Assembly (NCBI GenBank): GCA_021157415.1
Contig: JAGGWN010000095.1
Span: 1-48,908, forward strand
Length of the DNA: 48,908 nucleotides
Direction of reading: 5' to 3'
Origin: Bacteroidales bacterium
Lineage (GTDB): Bacteria; Bacteroidota; Bacteroidia; Bacteroidales; VadinHA17
In this document: positions 1 through 9,000 of the stretch, piece after piece
Layout: every line of letters begins with the position of its first letter
How positions within the stretch are numbered: the stretch's first letter is position 1
Made by a program: the position numbers and the translations under genes
Notes under the pieces: generated by a model
The model's input: only the letters and a program-made list of their open reading frames with translations
Told to the model about the DNA's origin: nothing
Databases searched by the model: none

Positions 1-397
1 CAATAATAATAGTACCAATCTGATAGGTTGAATGATATGAAAATGGTTCTTTTTATATTTTGTATTCATTATCCCAAATGCGTAATAGAGTTATTGTAAA
101 TGGCTTGATTGCGCATAAGCCGAAGGCTGCATTGGGTTAACCCTGACAAGAAAATCTTAACATTTCATGTTGATGGAGTGCTATGATTTTCTTCGTCAAT
201 GAAGCAATGGAATTTTTCTATTGCTTAGTTTGGGATTATTTTTTTATTTAGAATTAAAAACCTATATTTGATACATGTTTTTTATTAGCACAAAAAATAA
301 TCTCTGTATCTTTCAGATTTATAGTTAATTTATATATGTGTTTGAAATTTTATCTTTCCAGTTTATAAGTTTAAATCTTTAATCCATTATTTAGAAA
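1..397. other. AT-rich non-coding stretch
   Basis: I see no convincing open reading frame or structured RNA here on either strand. The sequence is very AT-rich. A TATATTTG box at 263-270 and the AT-rich run after it probably form the promoter and leader of the gene that starts at 398. Confidence 0.6.
263..270 (+). promoter_or_regulatory. Possible -7 promoter box (TATATTTG)
   Basis: The octamer is an exact match to the Bacteroidetes TAnnTTTG -7 element. It lies about 130 bases before the start codon at 398. I see no TTTG -33 element at the usual 19-21 base distance, so the call rests on the -7 box alone. Confidence 0.3.
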
Positions 398-931
398 ATG
401 AGTAATTTATCCCTTACCCAAGATGAAAAAAACGAAATGTTACAGTTTTATGAGGAAGAACTGCTTAAAACGGTATCACGCCTGGAACATATTAAGAAAA
501 TGTTGGAAAAGCTGGCTCCGGGAGCAGTGACTATTGATGTACAGGTGAAAGATGATTTAATGATTGCTCCTAAAACAAAAACAACATCAGCCAAGAAAAC
601 TCCGGCAACCCCCAAAAAAACCAAACGGAAGAAAAAACCGGGACCGAAAGCAATCTGGGGAAATTACATTCTTAAAAGACTTCGTCAACTGGACAGGCCC
701 GTTACTTATACCGAACTGATACAGGATGCACTCCTGTTCTTTAAATTGCCGGTTTCAAAAAAAGATATTGTTCGCCAGGCTATCATGAATAGTGCTTTCC
801 GTTTAAGAAATAAACAGGGTAAAGTAACTACCTTCAGAAAAAAAGGATCCAAAGAAAAATATATCGGACTGAAAAAATGGTTTGACAAAGACGGCGAATT
901 GTTGCCCGAGTATCAAAAGAAAATAGGTTGA
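398..931 (+). CDS. Lys-rich protein with putative C-terminal winged-helix domain
   Basis: I do not recognise a named family. Of the 177 residues, about 1-48 look helical, with an acidic, amphipathic start (DEKNEMLQFYEEELLKTVSRLEHIKKMLEKL) that could be a short coiled coil. Residues 58-84 are a highly basic Lys/Pro/Thr linker (AKKTPATPKKTKRKKKPGPK), like the tails of nucleic-acid-binding proteins. Residues 86-168 look like a compact winged-helix fold: helix ILKRLRQLD, then PVTYTELIQDAL, then a predicted recognition-type helix KDIVRQAIMNSAFRLRN and a wing ending in KYIGLKKWFD. A DNA-binding or nucleoid-associated role is inferred from this and from the charge. The gene stands alone, with an AT-rich leader upstream and the GH92 relic downstream. 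The start ATG at 398 is the first in frame and has no strong ribosome binding site. Confidence 0.6.
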   Translation: MSNLSLTQDEKNEMLQFYEEELLKTVSRLEHIKKMLEKLAPGAVTIDVQVKDDLMIAPKTKTTSAKKTPATPKKTKRKKKPGPKAIWGNYILKRLRQLDRPVTYTELIQDALLFFKLPVSKKDIVRQAIMNSAFRLRNKQGKVTTFRKKGSKEKYIGLKKWFDKDGELLPEYQKKIG

Positions 932-1039
932 GAAAATCTTGTTATCGGTTCTTATAACAGGGTATTTGTTTAAAATCTTACAACGAAAGCTATACCTGAA
1001 AGGCTGCCCTGCCGGTTGCGGGCGGTCTTTTATGTTTAA

Positions 1040-1055
1040 TCCGCCAGAAGGCGGA
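1040..1055. repeat. Short GC-rich hairpin (TCCGCC-AGAA-GGCGGA)
   Basis: A perfect 6-bp stem with a 4-base loop lies between the Lys-rich gene and the GH92 relic. Its left arm, ATCCGCC, recurs at the head of the intergenic repeats at 21171 and 30762, so it may be a member or a piece of the same dispersed family. No T-run follows, so it does not look like a terminator. Confidence 0.4.
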
Positions 1056-1074
1056 CAAGATTTTAATGTTTTGT

Positions 1075-1107
1075 TTTGTTGAGATAAAACGATTTCATAT
1101 AATTTTG
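1075..1107 (+). promoter_or_regulatory. Promoter candidate for the GH92 relic (TTTG-N21-TAATTTTG)
   Basis: TTTG at 1075-1078 is followed after 21 bases by TAATTTTG at 1100-1107. This fits the Bacteroidetes -33/-7 pattern (TTTG, about 19-21 bases, TAnnTTTG). The start codon at 1141 is 33 bases downstream. The broken gene may therefore still be transcribed. Confidence 0.45.
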
Positions 1108-1140
1108 TGCATTCCGTTTACTTAACATCAAGAAGTACAA

Positions 1141-2336
1141 ATGAAGAAAACAGGTTGGATACTTTTGCTGACAGGGATGTTGTATGGTTGTTCCGGAGGA
1201 CTTTTCCGGCCGGAGAATAATGCTGATTATGTGGACCCTTTTATCGGCACGTCCAGGTTTGGAAATACTTTTCCCGGGGCAGCCGTGCCTTTTGGGTTTA
1301 TCCAGCTTTCTCCGGATACCCCGCATGGTTCTTTTGGCGGTTATGCCTGGGAAGACCATGTGATCACAGGTTTCAGCCATACTCATATGACGGGTGGAGG
1401 TGCCGGAGATTGCAAGGATATTCTTGTGATGCCCGGGACGGATCATATATGGCTGTCTCCCGGCCAGACAGGTGCGGCAGACGGCTATGCCTCCACTTTT
1501 GAAAAATCTTCCGAAAAAGCTGTGCCCGGATACTACCGGGTAGTTCTGGACAAAGGACCTGTAGAGGCTGAACTGACCACTACCACGCATGTAGGCATCC
1601 ACCGATACACCTTTCCCGAATCAGGAGAGTCTAATATCCTGATCGATCTTAACCACGGAGCCAAAACAGCAACGGAGAATGGGTGGAGCCTTTTGACCCT
1701 GCGCTGGAAAGCCCTGAATATACCGAGGGAACTCCTTATCACTGGTTGTTTGTCCCGCAGGATACCAGGGGACTGATCCGTGCTTTTGGTGGGGATAAAA
1801 GATTCGTTGCCTGGCTGGATACCATGTTTCTTGCCAGGGCCCGTTGGTTTGACGTCGAAACATCACGGTATATTTACGGTTTTGTGGGAAAATATGCCCA
1901 GGGCAATGAACCGGACCATCAGATGCCTTATCTTTATAATTATACAAAAGAATATTGGAAAACAGCCCAAACGGTACGCAGAATCATATCCCTGCGTTTT
2001 GATGACACCCCCGACGGGCTGCCTGGAAATGAGGATGCCGGACAGATGTCTGCCTGGTATATCTTCAGCTGCCTGGGGTTTTATCCCATTTGTCCCGGAA
2101 GCGGGGAATATGCACTGGGTGTGCCTGCAGTGAAAGAAGCTATTATCACCCTGGACCGGGACAAAAAACTGATCATCCGGATGAAAGGGAAATACCGGCA
2201 GGGTAAATATGTTCAGCAGGCATTGTTTAACGGGAAACCCCTCAAGAGTCCGTTTATTACTCATGAACAACTGACCGGGGGAGGAGAGTTGCTTTTTATT
2301 GTGGGTGAAAATCCGAATCCTTTATGGACCCGGTAG
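1141..2336 (+). pseudogene. GH92 alpha-mannosidase relic with large out-of-frame internal deletion
   Basis: The first reading frame (1141-1776) starts as a lipoprotein: MKKTGWILLLTGMLYGCSGG puts a lipobox Cys at residue 17. It continues as a normal GH92 N-domain (YVDPFIGTS, FPGAAVPFGFIQLSPDT, FSHTHMTGGG) to about ILIDLNHGAK near base 1665. From about 1670 the similarity jumps to a second frame, which reads EWVEPFDP, YTEGTPYHW, VPQDTRGLI and then GNEDAGQMSAWYIFSCLGFYPICPGSGEYALGVP, the GH92 C-terminal core, up to the stop at 2334-2336. The family is usually about 700-760 residues, but the two parts give only about 395. Roughly 330-370 residues of the middle are therefore missing and the parts are out of frame. 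The Glu of TEG and the Asp of the GNED region, which I take as the catalytic acid and base, remain, but no single protein can contain both halves. The GTG at 1683 is not a credible start. An assembly collapse is the main alternative. Confidence 0.85.
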
Positions 2337-2434
2337 ATAAAAACAGGAATTTGTTAAATCCGTTTTCCTGATTTCAGCTGTAAAATATTTACTAACTTTA
2401 CAGGAAGTTTTAATTTGTTATTCCATAAAATAAT

Positions 2435-3289
2435 ATGGCCAGAGTATTTGATTTCCTGAAGAAATCGTATCCGTTCAATGATGACTTGAAACAAAATATC
2501 AAGTTGATTTTTCTGATCAGCCTGGTGCTTTTTCTACTGTTGTTTCTGTTCCAGCCTTTTAATATTACTGCGTTGACCAGGCAGGAAAAATATTTGTTGA
2601 TCGGGGGATTGATCGTGGTGAATTTTCTGGCACTGAGTCTCAATTTATTGCTGATCCCTTCCTTCTTATCACAAAGGGGTTTGTTCAGGAACTGGAATAT
2701 CCTGAAGGAAATCCTCTGGAATATATGGATGATATTTACCATAACCACCGGATATTTTATATATTTCGGTTTGATCGGCTCTTTTTCTTTTAATTTTTTC
2801 ATACTGGTTAAAATACTCATAATAAGTTCCATTCCAATAGCCATCCTTGTTCCATATAACCGGTACCGGCTGTTGAAAAGCCACTTGCATTCTGCGTTGG
2901 AACTGAACAAGCACCTGGAAAAAAAAGCCAATCCCTTACCGGAAATCGTTCATCTGAAATCGGACTATGAAAAAGATGACCTTTCCGTGGATGTTAACAC
3001 ATTGTTATATATTCATTCTGCCAGCAATTATGTGGAAGTATATTGGGAAGAAAAGGAGAGCATACAGCATAAAATGATCAGATGCACCCTTAGATATGCC
3101 GAAGAAGCTTTCAGGGATTATCCTTTAATTTTCAGATGTCACCGGACATACATCGTGAACATTAACAAGATCCTGAAAGTAGAAGGAAGTTCCCAGGGTT
3201 ATACTCTTTATGTGAGTTCTGCCGGCCATAAGGTGACGGTTTCCAGAAATTATATTCCGGAGTTTAAGGCTTTGTTTTATAAATCGTGA
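2435..3289 (+). CDS. Membrane-anchored LytTR-family transcriptional regulator
   Basis: This is a 284-residue DNA-binding protein fixed in the inner membrane. Four hydrophobic segments are visible at about residues 22-40, 53-75, 92-113 and 119-140. A charged linker follows (HLHSALELNKHLEKKANPLPE), then a LytTR domain at about 185-284 with its usual marks: DVNTLLYIHSASNYVEVYW, then RCTLRYAEEAF, FRCHRTYIVNINKI and the closing VSRNYIPEFKAL. LytTR domains bind direct repeats in promoters. Here there is no receiver domain, and no histidine kinase is next to it, so a signal is more likely sensed through the membrane part (inference). It lies 98 bases behind the GH92 relic on the same strand. A weak TAACTTTA box at 2393-2400 could be its own promoter. 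The target genes are not evident in the window. Confidence 0.88.
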   Translation: MARVFDFLKKSYPFNDDLKQNIKLIFLISLVLFLLLFLFQPFNITALTRQEKYLLIGGLIVVNFLALSLNLLLIPSFLSQRGLFRNWNILKEILWNIWMIFTITTGYFIYFGLIGSFSFNFFILVKILIISSIPIAILVPYNRYRLLKSHLHSALELNKHLEKKANPLPEIVHLKSDYEKDDLSVDVNTLLYIHSASNYVEVYWEEKESIQHKMIRCTLRYAEEAFRDYPLIFRCHRTYIVNINKILKVEGSSQGYTLYVSSAGHKVTVSRNYIPEFKALFYKS

Positions 3290-3386
3290 TTTCTGCGATT
3301 TATTTCTTTCCATTCACCCCACATATGCAGCCATTCGTCCCTGAAATTTCTGTCTATCCCTTTTTCGGTGTGATTAATACCTAAAG

Positions 3387-3418
3387 TTTCACCATCTTTT
3401 CTAACAGCTTTACATTTG
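3387..3418 (+). promoter_or_regulatory. Promoter candidate (TTTC-N20-TACATTTG)
   Basis: TACATTTG at 3411-3418 matches the Bacteroidetes -7 element. TTTC at 3387-3390 sits 20 bases before it, close to the expected -33 TTTG. The start codon at 3433 would leave a leader of only a few bases, which also makes the in-frame ATG at 3445 a possible alternative start. Confidence 0.45.
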
Positions 3419-3432
3419 TTTCCGAACCAAAA

Positions 3433-4581
3433 ATGATTATTCGCATGCATACATTACAAATCGGAGATTTAAAAGCAAAGCTTCCTATAATTCAGGGAGG
3501 AATGGGTGTTGCCGTTTCTTTATCCGGACTGGCCTCAGCCGTAGCCAATGAAGGAGGCATAGGGATCATTTCCTCAGCGGGGATAGGTATGTTATTGCCC
3601 GGCTTTGCCAAAAATTTCCAGGATGCAAATAAAAAAGCGCTTCGCCGGGAGATCCGTAAAGCCCGTTCCATGACGGACGGGATCATAGGTGTGAACATCA
3701 TGATGGCTCTTAGCGATTATGAAGATCATATGATTGTGGCCATGGAAGAGGGAGTGGATCTGATTATCTCTGGAGCAGGCCTGCCATTGAAAATTCCGGA
3801 GATTGTCCTGAAAGACAAAGCTGCAGAGAACAGAACCAAGTTCCTTCCTATTGTTTCTTCTGCCAAGGCGGCAAGTCTGATTTTTCGTTATTGGTCAAGT
3901 CATTTCGGTGTGATTCCCGATGGAGTTGTGGTGGAGGGACCTGCCGCCGGAGGCCATCTGGGTTTTAAAAAAAACCAGCTTGACCATCCTGAATATACGC
4001 TGGACAAGATCATTCCACAGGTGGTGGAAACGCTGATGCCGTTTGAGAAAGAGTTTGGGAAAAAACTGCCGGTGATTGCTGCGGGAGGGATATATACCGG
4101 AAAGGATATGTATAATATTATGAAACTGGGAGCACGTGGGGTACAAATTGCCACCCGTTTGGTGCCCACGGACGAATGCGATGCTTCCTTAGCGTTTAAA
4201 GAAGCCTATATTCATAGCAGTAAAGAGGACATTGTGGTTATAGATTCCCCCGTAGGTTTGCCGGGACGGGCTATTAAAAACCGGTTTCTGGAAGACGTTG
4301 CCAACGGGAAGAAACATCCTGTAAATTGTCCATGGAAGTGCCTCAGGTCGTGTGATTATAAAACGGCTCCCTATTGTATATCCCAGGCACTTGTAAATGC
4401 TGCCAAAGGGAAGCTGAAAAACGGATTTGTTTTTGCCGGAAGCAATGCATGGCGGACAAATAAAATTCAGCCTGTAAAAGCAGTGCTGAATGAAATGATT
4501 GAGGAATATAACAGGGCGAAAATCTCTTTGCACCGACTTCCGGTAAACAAATATGCAGAAAAAAATACAGCTGTTATCTAA
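3433..4581 (+). CDS. NAD(P)H-dependent flavin oxidoreductase, nitronate monooxygenase-like
   Basis: The 382-residue protein has the FMN-binding TIM-barrel layout of the 2-nitropropane dioxygenase / nitronate monooxygenase family. It starts with PIIQGGMGVAVSLSGLASAVANEGGIGIIS. It continues with GVNIMMALSDYEDHM, DLIISGAGLPLKIPE, PIVSSAKAA, VVVEGPAAGGHLG, PVIAAGGIYTGKDMYNIMKLGARGVQIATRLV and a Cys-rich tail (NCPWKCLRSCDYKTAPYC) found in the long form of the family in anaerobes. The physiological substrate of this subgroup is unclear; a nitronate or a quinone or enoyl-type acceptor is possible. Some relatives are the FabK enoyl-ACP reductase, but the Cys-rich tail argues against that. The start is taken at 3433; 3445 (MHTLQIG) is equally possible. 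The stop codon lies inside the terminator hairpin shared with the convergent ferredoxin gene. Confidence 0.85.
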   Translation: MIIRMHTLQIGDLKAKLPIIQGGMGVAVSLSGLASAVANEGGIGIISSAGIGMLLPGFAKNFQDANKKALRREIRKARSMTDGIIGVNIMMALSDYEDHMIVAMEEGVDLIISGAGLPLKIPEIVLKDKAAENRTKFLPIVSSAKAASLIFRYWSSHFGVIPDGVVVEGPAAGGHLGFKKNQLDHPEYTLDKIIPQVVETLMPFEKEFGKKLPVIAAGGIYTGKDMYNIMKLGARGVQIATRLVPTDECDASLAFKEAYIHSSKEDIVVIDSPVGLPGRAIKNRFLEDVANGKKHPVNCPWKCLRSCDYKTAPYCISQALVNAAKGKLKNGFVFAGSNAWRTNKIQPVKAVLNEMIEEYNRAKISLHRLPVNKYAEKNTAVI

Positions 4582-4610
4582 AAAAAAAGAGGCCGGCCGG
4601 CCTCTTTTTT

Positions 4611-4612
<2 letters not shown>
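4581..4612. terminator. Bidirectional terminator, perfect 32-bp palindrome
   Basis: The left half is eight A then GAGGCCGG; the right half is its exact reverse complement, ending in eight T. The hairpin therefore has a U-run on either strand. It sits between the convergent oxidoreductase gene and the ferredoxin gene. The stop codons of both genes (4579-4581 and 4611-4613) touch or overlap it, so one element can end both transcripts. Confidence 0.9.
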
Positions 4613-4868
<256 letters not shown>

Positions 4869-4978
4869 TTAATGGTTAATTATTTTGCAGGTAAAGTTAT
4901 AAATAATTTTTTTTATTGTTCTGCTGTTCCGTATGTTTTTATGACCATGTTCTTAGACATAAAACATAAGCAGGCGGA

Positions 4979-5692
4979 TCATATGTTAATAATGGTATCG
5001 AAGTCAATTTCTTCCTCTTGGTTGACTTCCGTGAGGGATATATCTTCACATTTCAGGGTGCGGGCGCGGTACTTCTTCAGCAAGTTGTAGTTATGGGTGG
5101 CAAAAAGGACCGTACAGCCTGTTTTGCTGATATCCAGCAAAAGATTCAGGATGCCGTAAGAAGTATCCGGATCCAGATTCCCGGTAGGTTCATCTGCCAG
5201 AATGAGATTCGGATGATTGAGCAAAGCCCTGGCAATGACCACCCGCTGCTGCTCTCCCCCGGATAACCGATGAGGCATCTTGTATCCCTTGTATTCCATG
5301 TTTACCTTTTGTAACACCTCATGGATACGCTCTTCTATCTTTTTCTTATCCTTCCAGCCGGTGGCTTTGAGAACAAAGGCCAGGTTGCTATTTACACTGC
5401 GGTCGGTAAGCAACTGAAAATCCTGAAAAACGATCCCGAGGTTCCTGCGCAACAACGGAACTTCTTTTTTCTTAAGTGTTTTCAGATAAAACTTCCCGAC
5501 ACGTGCAAAGCCTTCTTTGAGAGGGATCTGTGCATTTATGGTCTTGATAAGGGTTGTTTTGCCACTGCCCACCTTTCCGATAAGATACACAAACTCACCG
5601 GGCAAAATACTGAATGTAACATCCTTAAGTGCCAGATGATCCTTTTGGAAAAGATTGCAATGCCGGAATTCTATTAGTGATTTTTCTTCCAT
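4979..5692 (-). CDS. ftsE: FtsE-type ABC transporter ATP-binding protein
   Basis: The protein has all the ATPase motifs: Walker A GKVGSGKTT (39-47), Q-loop FQDFQ (89-93), signature LSGGEQQR (143-150), Walker B LILADEPTGNLD (163-174) and switch His in FATHN. The short opening (LIEFRHCNLFQKDHLALKDVTF) and the LVRRNLGIVFQ-type centre (here LRRNLGIVFQD) place it with FtsE, the partner of FtsX in controlling cell-wall hydrolases at the division site. No ftsX lies beside it, which is common in Bacteroidetes. An upstream in-frame extension to 5848 exists, but I choose ATG 5692, giving 237 residues. AGGGA stands just before it, and a TATATTTG promoter box at 5745-5752 would put the transcription start downstream of the longer alternatives. 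ATG 5743 is the other option. Symbol confidence is moderate without the neighbour. Confidence 0.85.
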   Translation of the reverse strand: MEEKSLIEFRHCNLFQKDHLALKDVTFSILPGEFVYLIGKVGSGKTTLIKTINAQIPLKEGFARVGKFYLKTLKKKEVPLLRRNLGIVFQDFQLLTDRSVNSNLAFVLKATGWKDKKKIEERIHEVLQKVNMEYKGYKMPHRLSGGEQQRVVIARALLNHPNLILADEPTGNLDPDTSYGILNLLLDISKTGCTVLFATHNYNLLKKYRARTLKCEDISLTEVNQEEEIDFDTIINI

Positions 5693-5744
5693 TTGTTCCC
5701 TGATATATTCTGGTTGGGGTTCAAACCTACTTAAATTTTTCATA

Positions 5745-5752
5745 CAAATATA
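5745..5752 (-). promoter_or_regulatory. -7 promoter box for ftsE (TATATTTG)
   Basis: Reading the minus strand, the octamer matches TAnnTTTG exactly. The predicted transcription start near 5740 lies just before ATG 5692 and makes the longer upstream starts unlikely. No clear -33 TTTG is visible. Confidence 0.5.
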
Positions 5753-5984
5753 ATCAGTCTGTGCGAATAAGTTTATACGTAAGTTATCGCAAAATAATTC
5801 TTTCTGCCCAAAGCATGCTAACCTCCGGCAGGCAGGCCTTTGGGGCATCAGATATATAAAATCAATATATCTTCAAAAGAAAAATACCATTTTGACTGGC
5901 AAGGACATGGTTTTTCTGCGGAAATTAACAAAAGACTGTTAATTAAAACCTATACTAATACGCCTCAATAACCGTTAGAATAGT

Positions 5985-5992
5985 TAAATTTA
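5985..5992 (+). promoter_or_regulatory. Weak -7 box for the TPR gene (TAAATTTA)
   Basis: Seven of the eight positions follow TAnnTTTG; the last G is A. It lies 20 bases upstream of the ATG at 6012, a typical leader length in this phylum. Confidence 0.3.
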
Positions 5993-6011
5993 GCCGCTGA
6001 AAAATATAGTT

Positions 6012-9000
6012 ATGCGATATCGTGTTTTACATGCAAGTTTGCTGACCGGATTCCTTTTTGTCACGGTAATTGCCGTCTGGTCACAGAAACCGCATTATTT
6101 TTCAACGAAAGAAAGTCAATATCGCCGGGCGGAAGATTTGTACGAGAAACAAAAATATGTCGCAGCGCAAAAGCTTTTTGACGATTTTATTGCAAAAAAT
6201 CAAGAGAACAAGGACCTCCTGACGGTGCAAGCCGAATATTATGCTGCCAAATGTGCTTTGTTTTTGTTTAATAATGATGCCGAATACCGTTTGTTTGTGT
6301 TCATCAGTAATCATCCGGAAAGCTCCCTGGTGAAAAAGGCTGTTTTTGAAATGGCCCTTTTTCAGTATCAGAAGAAAAGCTACAGGAAAGCCATAGAATA
6401 TTTCAACAGGGTGGATGTGGCTTCCCTGAATGAGCAGGAAACATCCGAATATTATTTCAAGCTGGGCTATTCCTATTTTATGCGCAAGGATTACGATAAA
6501 GCCAAACTGGCCTTTTATGAGATCAAAGATATCCGGAGTGATTATTCTTCTCCGGCGATTTATTACTATGCACACATTGCTTATAGGGAGAATAATTATC
6601 AGACTGCCTTGAAAGAATTCAGGAGACTTACCGAAGATGAGAACTTTTCCCCGATCGTTCCTTATTACATTGTGCAGATCCTCTATTTCCAGAAAAAATA
6701 TAATGAGATCATTGATTATGCTCCGGGCATACTGGAACATGCTACTCCTTCGAGACAGGCAGAGATCACTCGGTATGTTGGGGATGCCTGGTTTCAGAAA
6801 GGAGCATATGACAAGGCATTACCTTATCTGGAAAAGTATGCGGAGAAAAATCCATTGAACAGACAGGAACATTATGAACTTGGGTATTGTTATTATAAAA
6901 CGGGGCAGTATGATCTGGCGGTGAAACATTTAACATATGCAACCGGAAGCAAAGATATACTGGCACAGAACACCTACTATTTGTTGGCAGATTGTTTTTT
7001 ACATCTGGGAGACAAAAAAAAAGCGGGTATTGCATTTTCCTCTGCAGCAGGGATGGATTTTGATACGAAGATCAAGGAGGATGCACTGTTCAACTATGCC
7101 AAACTGACTTTTGAACTTTCCTATTCTCCCTTTAACGAAGCGGTGAGAGCCCTGAAAGCTTATATTGATACCTATCCCTATTCCAAAAGAATCAAAGAGG
7201 CCTATCATTATCTCGTGCTGGCTTATTTGAATACAAAGAATTATAAACTGGCCCTTGAATCTCTCGATCAGGTAAAAGACAAAAATAATGAAATGAAAAA
7301 GGCTTATCAGAAAGTTGCCTTTTACCGGGCACTGGAGTTGCTAAGATCGGGCGATCCGGACAACGCTGTTATTTTGCTTAACAAATCCTTGAAATACGGA
7401 GTCTATGATCAGGTATTGCGTGCCAGAGCCTGGTACTGGATGGGAGAGGCCTTTTACCGGATGAAGGATTTGCAGAGTGCCCTGGATGCTTATATGAAAT
7501 TTATTTACAGTTCCGCAGCTGTTTCCCAGCCTGAATATCCCGTGGCACATTACAGTATCGGCTACGTCTATTTTAATGAGAAAAAATATGATCTTGCTTC
7601 CCAGTGGTTTCGAAAATACCTGTCATTTACAGGGAAAACCACACCGACGCTGATTGCTGACACGTATAATCGCCTGGGAGATTGTGCTTTTATTAAACGG
7701 GACTTCAATCGGGCCATAGCCTTTTATACCAAAGCTTATAAGAGTGGCAAAAATAACGCAGATTATGCACTTTATCAACGGGCCTTTTCCTATGGGTTGC
7801 TGAAAAACCAACAGGCGAAGATCAAGGATATGACCACTCTGATACGGGAGTTTCAGGGTTCAAACTACCTGGATGATGCCTTGTATGAAAGAGGAATGGC
7901 GTATATGGAAGTGAACAATACGACAGCAGCCCTGAAGGACTTTCAGGAGATCATCTACTCGTATCAGTCCAGTTTATTTGTTCCCAAAGCTTACCTGCAA
8001 ATGGGATTGATATACTATAATCTGAACAATTTTAAGGCTGCTGTAAAAACCTATAAACAATTGATTGAAAAGTATCCGGGGACTCCGGAAGCCCGGAATG
8101 CACTCACTGGTCTTAAGAATGCCTACGTTGACATGAATGATGTGGAGGCTTATTTTGCCTATGCTCGGCAACTGGGAGGCTTTGCCAATGTGAGCCGGGC
8201 CGAAGAAGATTCGCTGATGTATATTTCCGGAGAAAATATATATATGAAAGGAGACTGCAACAAAGCAGAGAGCGTATTGAACCGGTATCTGCAGAAATTC
8301 CCGGATGGGGCTTTCAGAATAAATGCTCACTTTTATCTCGCTGAATGCCTCCGCCATAAAGGTGTCTTCGATGAAGCCCTGAAGCATTATGCATATGTAA
8401 TCCGTCAACCCCGGAATCTTTTTACGGAGTCTGCTCTGTTGGCTTCTTCTGCCTTGTATTATAAGAAGAAAGATTATTCCTCAGCCCTCGAAGACTATGT
8501 CTTACTGGAAAAGGTGGCTGAGCAGAAAAAAAATATCCTGATCGCCCGCCTCGGGCAGTTGCGTTGTTCCTATGTACTGAATCATTACCGTTCAGCCGTC
8601 ACCATAGCGAAAGAGATTATTAAAATGGATAATCTGACGGAAGAAACAGCCCGTGAAGCCTGGTTTAAAATGGCAAAATCCTGGCAGGCTCTGGGAGAGG
8701 ATGCGAAAGCCCTGGAGGCTTACCGGAAAGTAGCCGTCGAAGTATCCAGCCCCGAAGGTGCGGAATCAAAATACAGGGTGGCAGAGCTGTTGTATCGCAT
8801 GGGAAGGAAAGATGAAGCGGAAAAAGTCATCATGAAATTTATCAATATGAGTACACCCCATCCTTACTGGATGGCCAAAGCTTTCCTGCTGCTGTCGGAT
8901 ATCAGTATTGATAAGGAAGATATACTGCAGGCGAAATATACCCTCCAGAGCCTGCTCGAATATTACAAGATAACCGATGACGGAATACTGACGGAAGCAC

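Larger units (their letters stand above)
5693..6011. other. Divergent intergenic region between ftsE and the TPR gene
   Basis: No gene is seen in these 319 bases. The region holds the minus-strand -7 box for ftsE (5745-5752), a GC-rich patch at about 5820-5845 with a GGCAGGCAGGC core that resembles common Bacteroidetes intergenic repeats, and a weaker plus-strand box at 5985-5992 for the TPR gene. Confidence 0.6.

Noticed and set aside
1063-1602. Minus-strand frame across the GH92 N-part
   Set aside because: It is a shadow of the GH92 frame with no family likeness of its own.
1683-2336. Separate gene starting with GTG at 1683
   Set aside because: The frame starts in the middle of the GH92 C-domain with no signal or ribosome site, so it is the second part of a broken gene.
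5693-5848. Longer ftsE start
   Set aside because: A -7 promoter box lies inside the extension, and the FtsE fold begins at the ATG at 5692 with AGGGA before it.
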